Assembly (NCBI RefSeq): GCF_028206995.1
Contig: NZ_JAQLFL010000009.1
Location: 19,308-83,307, forward strand
Direction of reading: 5' to 3'
Source: Collinsella aerofaciens
GTDB lineage: Bacteria > Actinomycetota > Coriobacteriia > Coriobacteriales > Coriobacteriaceae
DNA length: 64,000 nt
In this document: piece after piece, positions 18,661 to 26,295 of the stretch
How positions within the stretch are numbered: the stretch's first letter is position 1
How the letters are laid out: each line of letters opens with the position of its first letter
The notes under the pieces: model-generated
What the model was told of the DNA's origin: nothing
What the model saw: the letters and a program-made list of their open reading frames with translations, nothing else
Databases searched by the model: none
Program-made: the position numbers and the translations under genes

Positions 18661-19126
18661 CACCATCATCGACGAGACCGTCATCCTTCGCTATCTGCTC
18701 GACGACGAGGTCCTGTCACCGCGCGCCGCCAAGGTCATCGCCACGCGCACCGCTCGTGTCTATCCCGAAATCATCACGCGCGTCGTGGTCACGCTGCGCG
18801 ACGTCTATAAGGTTCCCCGCGTTGAGATTGCTGCGGCCATGAAAAGGCTGCTCGATGACGTCATGGTCGACGAGCCCACCGTTGTCGCCCTTGCCGTCAA
18901 GCTCTTTGGCAAGACCCATATGGACTTTACCGACTGCCTCCTCGCAGCCCGAACCGCCATCTACAACGATGATGTCGTGAGCTTTGGCAAGCCCATCATC
19001 CAAGGCATGATCGATTACCGTCGCAAGCGCCAAACCGCCGCCGATGCTCGCGACCGCGCCGCCGAAGCCCGCAGCCGAAGCACCGACTCCACCATCGACA
19101 AGCTCCGCCACCGCCCCCGCAGCTAA
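18653..19126 (+). CDS. PIN-domain toxin-like protein
   Basis: A 157-residue protein with a PIN fold signature: IIDETVILRYLLDDE at the N-terminus (first acidic residue), YPEIITRVVVTL (second), and MDFTDCLLAARTAI (third). The strand that usually ends in an acidic residue before the fourth metal site reads VVSFGKPI, with Gly where Asp is common, so activity could be altered. The last 35 residues are Arg/Ala-rich and charged. PIN toxins of VapC type cut specific RNAs, often tRNAs. Pairing with a RelB/DinJ rather than a VapB antitoxin is a mixed combination. Confidence 0.75.
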   Translation: MSSTIIDETVILRYLLDDEVLSPRAAKVIATRTARVYPEIITRVVVTLRDVYKVPRVEIAAAMKRLLDDVMVDEPTVVALAVKLFGKTHMDFTDCLLAARTAIYNDDVVSFGKPIIQGMIDYRRKRQTAADARDRAAEARSRSTDSTIDKLRHRPRS

Positions 19127-19140
19127 CCCCATCCCCTCCT

Positions 19141-19209
19141 AAGTTGCGGTGAAATACGGACTGTTTCATGCCTTTAAAGGCCTCAACAGTCCGTATTTCA
19201 CCGCAACTT
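19141..19209. repeat. Palindromic repeat family A, copy 1
   Basis: Perfect inverted repeat with 25-base arms (19141-19165 and 19185-19209) beginning AAGTTGCGGTGAAATACGGA. The 19-base loop contains GCCTTTAAAGGC, itself a palindrome. It lies 14 bases after the PIN toxin stop and 33 bases from the 3' end of the AbiEi-like gene, so it could serve as a two-way terminator, but the sequence conservation with four other copies goes beyond that need. Confidence 0.9.
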
Positions 19210-19242
19210 ATTGTTGGGCGGCGGAGTCGGTAGTCTCTGCTA

Positions 19243-20241
19243 TCAGGAATCCGCAAAAGGCTTTGTAGTTGGGATACCGTAGCCGCGCATCATAGCGCCA
19301 AACTCTTCGACATCATATGTGTCCGAGAGTTTGAAATGAATGACGTTATGACCCATGGCGCGCAAGTTCGCATCGCGCAATAAGGCGGCTCGATAGGTTT
19401 TTGCCGCAGCATGTTCCAAATCTTTTTGAGTTTCGTCCTCAAACTTACCCAAACCATGAAGCTCTGCCAACATCCATGACCCATCTGGCATCTGCCAACC
19501 ATAATCTGCCAGATAATAGCCGGCGCTTCCTGGCCGAGCAATCTCAACCTGAAGCTCAGGCGCAGCGACGCCAGCAAGGATCATTGCCGCTCGCGTCTCG
19601 GACTCTCCCCCGTTATCCGACCTTCCGTCCATATACTCGAACACGCCAAACGCACGGGAGATGCCATGCAAACCGCGGCAATTGGTCTGCGCATACGCAC
19701 GCAGCTCCTCGCGGTCGACATCATACTCGCGAGCCAATCCATCGACGTAGCCAAGCGCATACCGAAATGCACTCGTGCGGGCAATATCGACCACCGTCCG
19801 ATAGGGGTCTGTCAGCGTAAACGGGCCGAGCCGCCATACCTCACCCGGGCGCCATCGACGATACTCAACGAACTCATATGTATCGCGCCTGGAAGATCTC
19901 GGCAACAACATCTGAACGGCATTAAGCAGCGAGTAAGCGGAGCCGATACCGTACAGCAGTGCCGCCGTTGAACCGCAGAAAATGGCATCCGGCTCGACGG
20001 CCGCAATAGCAGATGCAAGCTGGAAAATGCGGGCTTCCACGTCAAGGTGGTTCCAATAAACAGGATCGGCGTACACATGGTTATAGAGTCGAATTAAAAG
20101 TTCTTCTTGCATAAGCTCACGCGCGCGCCGCTCATCCCAAGGATCAATCGTTATCAATAGCTGCTCGTCATGATGAATCCCGAGAGTGGAAAACAGCATC
20201 TTGGCATATGACTGCGGAAAATGTTTGCCTTTATCGAGCAT
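19243..20241 (-). CDS. AbiEi-like / DUF559-type protein, function unknown
   Basis: A 332-residue protein. The middle (CGSTAALLYGIG, RRWRPGEVWRLGPFTLTDPYRTVVDIAR) resembles the antitoxin-like half of AbiEi proteins. The C-terminal third resembles small PD-(D/E)xK nucleases: Glu in GESETRAAMILAG, Asp in YLADYGW, Glu in LAELHGLGKF, then LRDANLRAMGHNVIHF. No AbiEii nucleotidyltransferase partner is next to it, so it is either an orphan or a distinct defence-related protein. It uses more non-GC-rich codons (for example TTT, AAA, CTA-type) than its neighbours, and palindromic repeats of one family lie on both sides, which suggests acquisition as a unit. ATG at 20241 follows GGGGG. Confidence 0.55.
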   Translation of the reverse strand: MLDKGKHFPQSYAKMLFSTLGIHHDEQLLITIDPWDERRARELMQEELLIRLYNHVYADPVYWNHLDVEARIFQLASAIAAVEPDAIFCGSTAALLYGIGSAYSLLNAVQMLLPRSSRRDTYEFVEYRRWRPGEVWRLGPFTLTDPYRTVVDIARTSAFRYALGYVDGLAREYDVDREELRAYAQTNCRGLHGISRAFGVFEYMDGRSDNGGESETRAAMILAGVAAPELQVEIARPGSAGYYLADYGWQMPDGSWMLAELHGLGKFEDETQKDLEHAAAKTYRAALLRDANLRAMGHNVIHFKLSDTYDVEEFGAMMRGYGIPTTKPFADS

Positions 20242-20427
20242 GGCCAACCCCCATAACCATCACGGCGGAGAGAATACCATTACGCTATCGCATGCTTCCG
20301 TCCGCAGGCCTTGCCAAAAGCTGACCAAAAGCTTGACGTCGCAGGTCAAGGCTTCAAAAAATATTTCCACGCTCGGTAGACGGTCGCTACGACCCTCCCA
20401 ACGGCATCAAAATCCAACCTTACAAAT

Positions 20428-20494
20428 AGTTGCGGTGAAATACGGACTACATGGGCCATAAAAGCCGAAAAACAGTCCGTATTTCACCGCAACT
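20428..20494. repeat. Palindromic repeat family A, copy 2
   Basis: Perfect 21-base arms (20428-20448 and 20474-20494) beginning AGTTGCGGTGAAATACGGAC, identical over the arms to copy 1; the loops differ. It is about 187 bases upstream of the AbiEi-like start, so copies 1 and 2 bracket that gene. The rest of 20242-20544 shows only an AT-rich stretch near 20320-20370. Confidence 0.9.
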
Positions 20495-20544
20495 TAGGTG
20501 GGGCGTGGGGCGGCATCGATTCCCGTCACCCGTACACTTACGAA

Positions 20545-20579
20545 AATGGCTCTGATTCCCAAAAGGAACCAGAGCCATT
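20545..20579 (-). terminator. Intrinsic terminator after tRNA-Gly
   Basis: Stem AATGGCTCTG / CAGAGCCATT, followed on the minus strand by TTTTCG. It lies 12 bases beyond the 3' end of tRNA-Gly, so it probably ends the two-tRNA transcript. Confidence 0.75.
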
Positions 20580-20590
20580 CATCTATCCTA

Positions 20591-20664
20591 TGGAGCGGGC
20601 GACGGGAATCGAACCCGCGTCATCAGCTTGGAAGGCTGGGGTTCTACCATTGAACTACGCCCGC
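20591..20664 (-). tRNA. tRNA-Gly (anticodon TCC)
   Basis: A 74-base cloverleaf: acceptor GCGGGCG pairing with CGCCCGC, D-arm AGTTCAATGGTAGAAC, anticodon arm CAGCCTTCCAAGCTG with TCC, T-arm GGGTTCGATTCCC. CCA is encoded. Seven bases separate it from the tRNA-Pro gene on the same strand. Confidence 0.97.
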
Positions 20665-20670
20665 AAGATA

Positions 20671-20747
20671 TGGTCGGGACGACAGGATTTGAACCTGCGA
20701 CATCCTGCTCCCAAAGCAGGCGCGCTACCAAACTGCGCCACGTCCCG
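20671..20747 (-). tRNA. tRNA-Pro (anticodon TGG)
   Basis: A 77-base cloverleaf: acceptor CGGGACG with CGTCCCG, anticodon arm CTGCTTTGGGAGCAG with TGG, T-arm CAGGTTCAAATCCTG, CCA encoded. Upstream gene of the pair, cotranscribed with tRNA-Gly. Confidence 0.97.
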
Positions 20748-20838
20748 AAGGTGTTGAGCAGCTAAGGTCTAAACCTTGCGTGTCCCAAAGCGAAGGAAAT
20801 TATAGGGGAGACTCCCCGCCTGTGCAAGCGCAGAAACC

Positions 20839-22197
20839 CTAGCTCCTCGAATGTGCGACAAAACGACTATGGAGCAGACCGATCACAAAGGCAACCACGG
20901 CAACCGGCGCCCACGCGGCACCGATATCTGCCAGTGGCAGCGCATCAAACGGTAGCCACGCGCCCGCAAAGAACGCGTCGCGAACCGAGGTGATCACGCT
21001 CTGCACCGCGACAACGCCGCCGACCCAGACCCATACCTGCGGATGAGCGTCGCAAAAGCCGTGCACCAGGCCCATCAGTACCAGCACGATGGCAACGGGA
21101 TACAAGGCGTTGAGCATGGGCACCGAGAACATGAGGATCACGTCGAGGCCCACGTTGGAAAGCACGCACGAAAACGCCGCGAACACAAAGGCGAGAACCG
21201 CAAAGGGACGGCGCATGGCCTCCTCGGAGGCCTCCGCTCCCCCTTCGACCACATACGTCTCGCAGAAGTAGTGCGAGCAGCAGCTGATGAGGCCGATGCA
21301 CACGTTCATGCAGGCGAGGAAGAAAATCGCAAAGACCACGACCGTGCCGACAAGACCAAAGTGCATAGAGGCCGAACGGGCGAGGATGGCGGCGCCGTTG
21401 GTGACATCGGGCATAACCGTGCCGAGCTGCATGCCGGCAAGCGCCAGACCGCAGTAGATGACGGCCATGAGTGCGCCGGCGATCACACCGGAGCGCGAAA
21501 TCTCAAAGGCCACGCGATTGTCATCGGTAACACCCAACTCGTGGATGGTCTCGGCGATGATGATGCCGAAGGCGAGCGACGCGAGCAGGTCCATGGTCTG
21601 ATAGCCAGTCAGAAAGCCCTGCACGGCGGCGCCTGCATCGTAAGGAGCCTGAGGCGCGGCAGCCGGTCCCAGCGGCGAAATCACGGCAGCACCCACGACC
21701 AGCACAATGAGCGCAATGAGCGCGGGGCCCGTAATGCGGCCGAGCACGCGTGTGATGACACCCGGGCGCAGCGTGAGCGCAAACGCGACGACAAAGAAGC
21801 TAACGGCAAACACCAGGCGAGCCGTACCGAGCGAGACGCCCTCGGGCAGCAGCGGCACCAGCATCTCGAAGGCCGTGGAGCTCGTGCGCGGAATAGCCAG
21901 GCACGGGCCGATGGCCAGATACACCGCCGCGACAAAGAACTCACCGAACTTGGGGTGCACGCGGCCGGCAAGCTCACGCGCCGTTCCGGCGAGCGCTACG
22001 GCGATAAAGCCCATGACGGGCAGGCCGATGGCAGCAATCAAAAAGCCAATCATGGCAAGTGGCGTGGCGGTACCGGCCTGAAGTGCCAGCAACGGCGGAA
22101 TGATGAGGTTACCGGCGCCAAAGAGCATCGAGAACAGCGCAATGCCGACGGTAACGACATGGTCGGAGCGCAGGCCGCGCGGGGCGGATGAGGCCAT
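20839..22197 (-). CDS. brnQ: Branched-chain amino acid carrier, BrnQ/LIV-II family
   Basis: A 452-residue membrane protein with about 12 helices. The start region VGIALFSMLFGAGNLIIPP is the hallmark of BrnQ carriers, which import Leu, Ile and Val with Na+ or H+. Later segments (LAIPRTSSTAFEM, SLAFGIIIAETI, ACMNVCIGLISCCSHYF) also fit. The ATG at 22197 lies after AAAGGTG. A strong terminator separates it from the cysteine desulfurase gene upstream, so it is a separate unit. No T-box or other leader is visible. Confidence 0.9.
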   Translation of the reverse strand: MASSAPRGLRSDHVVTVGIALFSMLFGAGNLIIPPLLALQAGTATPLAMIGFLIAAIGLPVMGFIAVALAGTARELAGRVHPKFGEFFVAAVYLAIGPCLAIPRTSSTAFEMLVPLLPEGVSLGTARLVFAVSFFVVAFALTLRPGVITRVLGRITGPALIALIVLVVGAAVISPLGPAAAPQAPYDAGAAVQGFLTGYQTMDLLASLAFGIIIAETIHELGVTDDNRVAFEISRSGVIAGALMAVIYCGLALAGMQLGTVMPDVTNGAAILARSASMHFGLVGTVVVFAIFFLACMNVCIGLISCCSHYFCETYVVEGGAEASEEAMRRPFAVLAFVFAAFSCVLSNVGLDVILMFSVPMLNALYPVAIVLVLMGLVHGFCDAHPQVWVWVGGVVAVQSVITSVRDAFFAGAWLPFDALPLADIGAAWAPVAVVAFVIGLLHSRFVAHSRS

Positions 22198-22214
22198 AGG
22201 CACACCTTTCGGGT

Positions 22215-22251
22215 CGAAACAAAAACGGGACGGGCAAAAACACCCGTCCCG
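22215..22251 (-). terminator. Terminator of the selenium/desulfurase operon
   Basis: Perfect nine-base stem CGGGACGGG / CCCGTCCCG with loop CAAAAACA, followed on the minus strand by TTTTTGTTTC. It lies 15 bases after the cysteine desulfurase stop. Confidence 0.9.
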
Positions 22252-22265
22252 CAAGTATATACGCT

Positions 22266-23405
22266 CTAGCAGGCTAAATCGCGCAAAGCGTCAATCGCGG
22301 TGTCGACTTCCTCGTCCGTGTTGAAATACCCAAACGAGAAGCGAACGACACCCTGGCGTTCGGTCCCGAGCGCGCGGTGCATGAGCGGAGCGCAATGGGC
22401 ACCGGGGCGCGTGGCAATCCCCCACCCTTGCATGAGCGCGTCCGAGATCTCGGCCGAATCGATATCGCCCACGTTGAGTGAGACGATCGCCGAGCGCATC
22501 GGCTGGTCAAACGCACCGTAGAGCTTAATCCCCGGAATCTTGCGCACCCCGGCAAGGAAGCGATCAGCGAGCGCACGCTCGTGGGCAGCAATCGCCTCGA
22601 CCCCACCCTGGGCCTCGATAAAGTCGAGGCCGGCAGAAAGGCCCGCGATGCCGTGACCGTTGAGCGTGCCCGCCTCCAGGCGCGTAGGCCACTCAAGCGG
22701 CTGCAGTGGGTCGAAGCTGTGCACGCCCGTGCCGCCCATGGCCCACGGAGACACGTCAATGCCCTCTGCCACGGCCAGACCGCCGGTGCCTTGGGGTCCC
22801 ATGAGCCCCTTGTGGCCGGTAAAGCACACGACGTCGAGCCCCATGGCTTGCATATCGATATGCGCCGTGCCGGCAGACTGCGAGGCATCGACGATCACGA
22901 GTGCACCGGCCGCATGGGCCATGGCGGCTACGCGTGCAATGTCGACCGCGTTGCCGGTCACATTGGAGGCGTGCGTCACCACCACGGCACGCGTACCGGG
23001 TGTGACCAGCCGTTCGAGCTCGTCGTAGTCGAGCGCGCCGTTCGCGTCGCAGCCCGCATGCTCAACGGTCACACCCCGCTCTACCGCCAAGCGGTTGAGC
23101 GGACGCAGCACGGAGTTGTGCTCGAGCACTGTTGTGACCACACGGTCGCCGGGGCGAACCACGCCATTGATGACGGTGTTGAGCGCCGCGGTTGAGTTGG
23201 GCGTAAAGCACACATGGTTCGCCCTCGGGCAACCCAAAAGGCGCGCGAGCTTGGCACGGCAAGCGTGAATCGTACGAGCGGCATCGAGGGCACCCGACGT
23301 GGCGCCGCGCCCGGCATTGCCGAGCGAGCACATCGCCTGCGTCACGGCATCAATGACCGTCTGCGGCTTGTGCATGGTCGTCGCCGCGTTATCCAGATAG
23401 ATCAT
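22266..23405 (-). CDS. Class V aminotransferase-fold cysteine desulfurase / selenocysteine lyase-like
   Basis: A 379-residue PLP enzyme. The start reads MIYLDNAATTMHKPQTVIDA; the PLP-lysine motif is VCFTGHKGLMGPQGTGG, and the catalytic Cys is in RPGAHCAPLMHRALGT. The family removes S or Se from Cys or selenocysteine. Its ATG overlaps the DUF3343 stop as ATGA, which fixes the start and shows coupling. It lies downstream of selD and yedF, so the likely task is to make sulfur or selenium available for selenophosphate synthesis. Whether it prefers Sec to Cys cannot be seen. Confidence 0.88.
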   Translation of the reverse strand: MIYLDNAATTMHKPQTVIDAVTQAMCSLGNAGRGATSGALDAARTIHACRAKLARLLGCPRANHVCFTPNSTAALNTVINGVVRPGDRVVTTVLEHNSVLRPLNRLAVERGVTVEHAGCDANGALDYDELERLVTPGTRAVVVTHASNVTGNAVDIARVAAMAHAAGALVIVDASQSAGTAHIDMQAMGLDVVCFTGHKGLMGPQGTGGLAVAEGIDVSPWAMGGTGVHSFDPLQPLEWPTRLEAGTLNGHGIAGLSAGLDFIEAQGGVEAIAAHERALADRFLAGVRKIPGIKLYGAFDQPMRSAIVSLNVGDIDSAEISDALMQGWGIATRPGAHCAPLMHRALGTERQGVVRFSFGYFNTDEEVDTAIDALRDLAC

Positions 23406-23653
23406 CGCACGACCTCCCACATATCAATCACGGTATAGCCCTCGGTAGGAACGCCCGCCGCGGTAAGCTCGCTGCGCAGCAGTTCCTCATCGGCAGGCAA
23501 CGCCTTCCACGCCAGACCGCAGCCGGCAGCGACCTCCCCGGGCACGGGAATCGTGCGCCCGGGAAGTCCGCGCTCGATGCATAGGGTCTCGCACCCCATG
23601 GCGGCCGCCGTGGTGGGAAACGTGATGACAAGCGCCGGGCGCTTCTCCCTCAT
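23402..23653 (-). CDS. DUF3343 protein, putative Se/S carrier
   Basis: An 83-residue protein, MREKRPALVITFPTTAAAMG, followed by a Cys (ETLCIERGLPGRTIPVP) and a second motif AAGCGLAWKALP. Members of this family occur beside selenium genes and have been proposed to carry persulfide or perselenide on the conserved Cys in the GCG motif. It overlaps the desulfurase start by four bases. The ATG at 23653 with GGAG is preferred to an upstream TTG. Confidence 0.8.
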   Translation of the reverse strand: MREKRPALVITFPTTAAAMGCETLCIERGLPGRTIPVPGEVAAGCGLAWKALPADEELLRSELTAAGVPTEGYTVIDMWEVVR

Positions 23654-23672
23654 GGCAACTCCAACCAATACG

Positions 23673-24299
23673 CTACGGGCGCACGACGCGCACGGCCTGC
23701 TCCATCTTCTCTACAATTACGTACATGTTGGTGACCTCGCCCACCGCAAGCTGGTCTTTAATGCCATAGTGGTCGAGGCAGGTACCACAGGTAAGGATCT
23801 CGACACCCTGCTCGGCCAGACCCTTCAAGTCGTCGAGTACCGGTGAGCCCTCGACAGTGAGCTTGGCGCCGCCGTTGTAGAACAGCATGGTCGCGGGCAG
23901 CTCCTCCTGCTGCGTCACGGCGAAGATAAACGCCTTCATGAGCTTGTGGCCCAGCTCGTCGTCGCCGCGGCCCATGCAGTCGGTGTAGACGGAAATGACG
24001 AGTTTACCCTTGCCGGCGCTGGCGTCGCAGAAAGCGGCACCGTCCTGCTCGGGATCGGCCACGGCAACGGCGCCAGAGGCCGCCACGGTCACGTGCCACT
24101 CGGCGTCAGAAACCTTCTCGACCGAGGCCGTACAGCCCTTCTCCTGCGCCATCTTGGAGATGTTCTTGACGGCGGTCTCGTTGTCGACCGAGGTCACGAC
24201 GGCACCCTCGCCTTCAAGCTGCTTCAGGGCTTTGAGCGTCTTGACGACGGGCAGCGGGCAGGCATCGCCCATGGCATTGACTTCAATTTTGGTAGACAT
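23673..24299 (-). CDS. yedF: Selenium metabolism protein YedF
   Basis: A 208-residue two-domain protein. Residues 1-75 form a TusA/SirA-like domain with the sulfur-carrier Cys in MGDACPLPVVKTLKALKQ. The rest is DsrE-like (VISVYTDCMGRGDDELGHKL, and LTCGTCLDHYGI near the end). This architecture is the selenium-linked YedF form. It lies 61 bases after selD and 20 bases before the DUF3343 gene. Likely a carrier of reduced sulfur or selenium; the precise reaction is unknown. ATG at 24299 follows AAAGGAC. Confidence 0.88.
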   Translation of the reverse strand: MSTKIEVNAMGDACPLPVVKTLKALKQLEGEGAVVTSVDNETAVKNISKMAQEKGCTASVEKVSDAEWHVTVAASGAVAVADPEQDGAAFCDASAGKGKLVISVYTDCMGRGDDELGHKLMKAFIFAVTQQEELPATMLFYNGGAKLTVEGSPVLDDLKGLAEQGVEILTCGTCLDHYGIKDQLAVGEVTNMYVIVEKMEQAVRVVRP

Positions 24300-24360
24300 A
24301 GCAAAGTCCTTTCGAAAGAACCGTTCTAGAGAACGGTAAACAGTTACATAAACGTGCGGG

Positions 24361-25410
24361 CTAGCGAACAACGCGAACGGCAGGACCGCCCGGCACCGGC
24401 TCGCACACGCGGCCGATTGTGGCGGCAACGCGCCCCTCGGCATCCAGGCGACGCGCAAGCTCATCCACATCGGCAGCAGATGCCGCGATAAGCAGGCCAC
24501 CAGACGTCTGCGGATCGTACAGCGCGTCGAGCATGCCCGGCTCAAGGTCCTCGTCGGCAGCCACGCGCGGGCCAAAGAAGTCCTGGTTGCGGTAGGAGCC
24601 AGCGGGGATAATGCCCAGACGCGCCATGTCGAGCACCTGGTCAAAGAGCGACACCGCCCCCGACGCAAGCTCAATCTGCACGCCCGAGCCCTCGGCCATC
24701 TCGCACGCGTGCCCGATCAGGCCAAAGCCCGTGATGTCGGTGCAGCCGTGAAGCTCAAGTCCCTCGGCCAGACGAATCGGAGCCTCGTTGAGGGTGCGCA
24801 TCGAGTCAAACATGGCTGCGGCCTCGTCCTGCTCGATGAGCTCGCCCTTAATGGCCGTGGTGATGATGCCCGAGCCGATCGCCTTGGTCAGCAGCAGAAC
24901 ATCGCCCACGCGTGCGCCGCTATTGGCGAGCATGTGGTCGAGCGCGACAAAACCGCTCACGGACAGACCGTATTTGGGCTCGTCGTCGTTGATGGTATGG
25001 CCGCCCGCGATAGAGCAACCGGCCTCGACGCACTTGTCGGCGCCACCCGCCAGAATCTGGCCGGCGACCTCAACGCCCAGGCAGCTCGGAATGCACAGCA
25101 GGTTCATGGCATGGCTCGGCCGCCCGCCCATGGCGTAGATGTCCGACAGCGAGTTGGCCGCAGCGATCTGGCCAAACAGATACGGGTCGTCGACCATCGG
25201 CGGGAAGAAGTCGATGGACTGAACGAGGCCTAAGTTATCGCCAACACGGAAGACACTCGCATCGTCGGAGGTATCGAACCCCACGAGCAGATTGTCGTTG
25301 GGCACATTTGGCAAGTCGCCCAGGACCTGGGCGAGGGCTCCAGGAGCCAACTTAGCGGCTCAACCGCTCGCGGCAGTCATAGACGTGAGCTTAATCTGAT
25401 CGTCAGCCAT
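24361..25410 (-). CDS. selD: Selenophosphate synthetase, selenocysteine-containing
   Basis: 349 residues read through an in-frame TGA at 25360-25362 (codon 17): TAASG-Sec-AAKLAPGALA. In SelD proteins this place is Cys or Sec, followed by the catalytic Lys three residues on (Lys20). The rest matches SelD: GFDTSDDASVF, VQSIDFFPPMVDDPYLFG, NSLSDIYAMGGRP, SIAGGHTINDDEPKYG, DITGFGLIGH, DPQTSGGLL. It makes selenophosphate from ATP and selenide. Without recoding the gene would lose its first 17 residues. ATG at 25410 has AGGAGG upstream. Confidence 0.93.
25317..25348 (-). promoter_or_regulatory. Candidate SECIS hairpins in selD
   Basis: Two hairpins follow the UGA: GGCTC-CTG-GAGCC starting 11 bases downstream, and CGCCCAG-GTC-CTGGGCG starting 26 bases downstream. 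Either or both could act as the SelB-binding element. Which one is used cannot be decided by eye. Confidence 0.5.
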
Positions 25411-25480
25411 CGATACCTCCTCTCATCGGTCAATCATTTTCTCCCAGTATACGCATGAATGCAGGCTCACGGCCGATGCA

Positions 25481-26245
25481 TTAATTGAGCGCCTGTGCGC
25501 GAATCGCCGCGCCGATCGCTCCGGCAAAGCGAGCCTGGGGTGAGGTGGTCACCGGCGACCCCAGTAGCTCGCCCAACCGCTCCACCACGAAGGCGTTCTC
25601 GCACAGACCGCCGGTCAGATAGTACGGGGCGCCCGCGGCCTGCCCGGCCATGGTCGCCACACGCGACACGACGCTCTCGATCACGCCACGCGCAATGTTC
25701 TCGCGTGGCTCACCGCGACCGATCAGGCTGATAACCTCACTTTCGGCAAACACCGTGCACATGCTGCTGATCTTGGTGGGCTCGCCGGAACGCGCCAGGT
25801 CGGCCATCTGCTGCTGGGAAATGCCTAGGCGGTCGGCCATGATCTCCAAAAAGCGCCCCGTGCCGGCGGCGCACTTGTCGTTCATGGCAAACTTGGCCAC
25901 GCGCCCGCCCTTGAGCTGGATCACCTTGGTGTCCTGTCCGCCCACGTCGATCACGGTACCGTGATCGCCAAACAGACGCACGGCACCGGTGCCGTGGCAG
26001 GTGATCTCGGTCACGACCTTGTGCGCATAGGGCACGGCAACACGACCGTAGCCGGTCGCGACCACACGCACATCGTCGGCCGCCACGTCATAGCCGGCTG
26101 AAGCGAGCTCGCCGCGCAAGCGCTCGGCCGCATCGACCGACGAATACCCCGTCGGCGTGACGCAGGTCCACGCAATGGCGCCGTCCGTCTCCACCACTGC
26201 AGCCTTCGCGGCCGTCGAGCCTATGTCGATACCAATGCCAACCAC
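25481..26245 (-). CDS. 2-hydroxyacyl-CoA dehydratase activase / BadF-BadG type ATPase
   Basis: A 254-residue ASKHA-fold ATPase: GIDIGSTAAKAAVV, VIDVGGQDTKVIQL, and two Cys-containing motifs NDKCAAGTGRF and SSMCTVFAESEV that hold a [4Fe-4S] cluster between two monomers. Such proteins use ATP to push one electron into a partner at very low potential. The partners are the two dehydratase-like proteins encoded just upstream. GTG start behind AAGGAGG. It is closer in layout to YjiL-type activators of double-cubane proteins or HgdC of hydroxyglutaryl-CoA dehydratase; the sequence alone does not separate these. Confidence 0.88.
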   Translation of the reverse strand: MVGIGIDIGSTAAKAAVVETDGAIAWTCVTPTGYSSVDAAERLRGELASAGYDVAADDVRVVATGYGRVAVPYAHKVVTEITCHGTGAVRLFGDHGTVIDVGGQDTKVIQLKGGRVAKFAMNDKCAAGTGRFLEIMADRLGISQQQMADLARSGEPTKISSMCTVFAESEVISLIGRGEPRENIARGVIESVVSRVATMAGQAAGAPYYLTGGLCENAFVVERLGELLGSPVTTSPQARFAGAIGAAIRAQALN

Positions 26246-26259
26246 GACATCCTCCTTCT

Positions 26260-26290
26260 ATGCGGCAAAGCAGCTATCCCTTTGCCGCAT
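26260..26290 (-). promoter_or_regulatory. Hairpin between dehydratase-like gene and activase
   Basis: Perfect 11-base stem ATGCGGCAAAG / CTTTGCCGCAT with a nine-base loop in the 50-base gap. No U-run follows, and the activase Shine-Dalgarno starts right after it, so it may adjust mRNA stability or translation rather than stop transcription. Confidence 0.5.
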
Positions 26291-26295
26291 TTGTC

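Noticed and set aside
19141..20494. The two palindromes as part of a CRISPR array
   Set aside because: Only single, widely separated units with internal symmetry; no regular repeats and spacers, and no cas genes.
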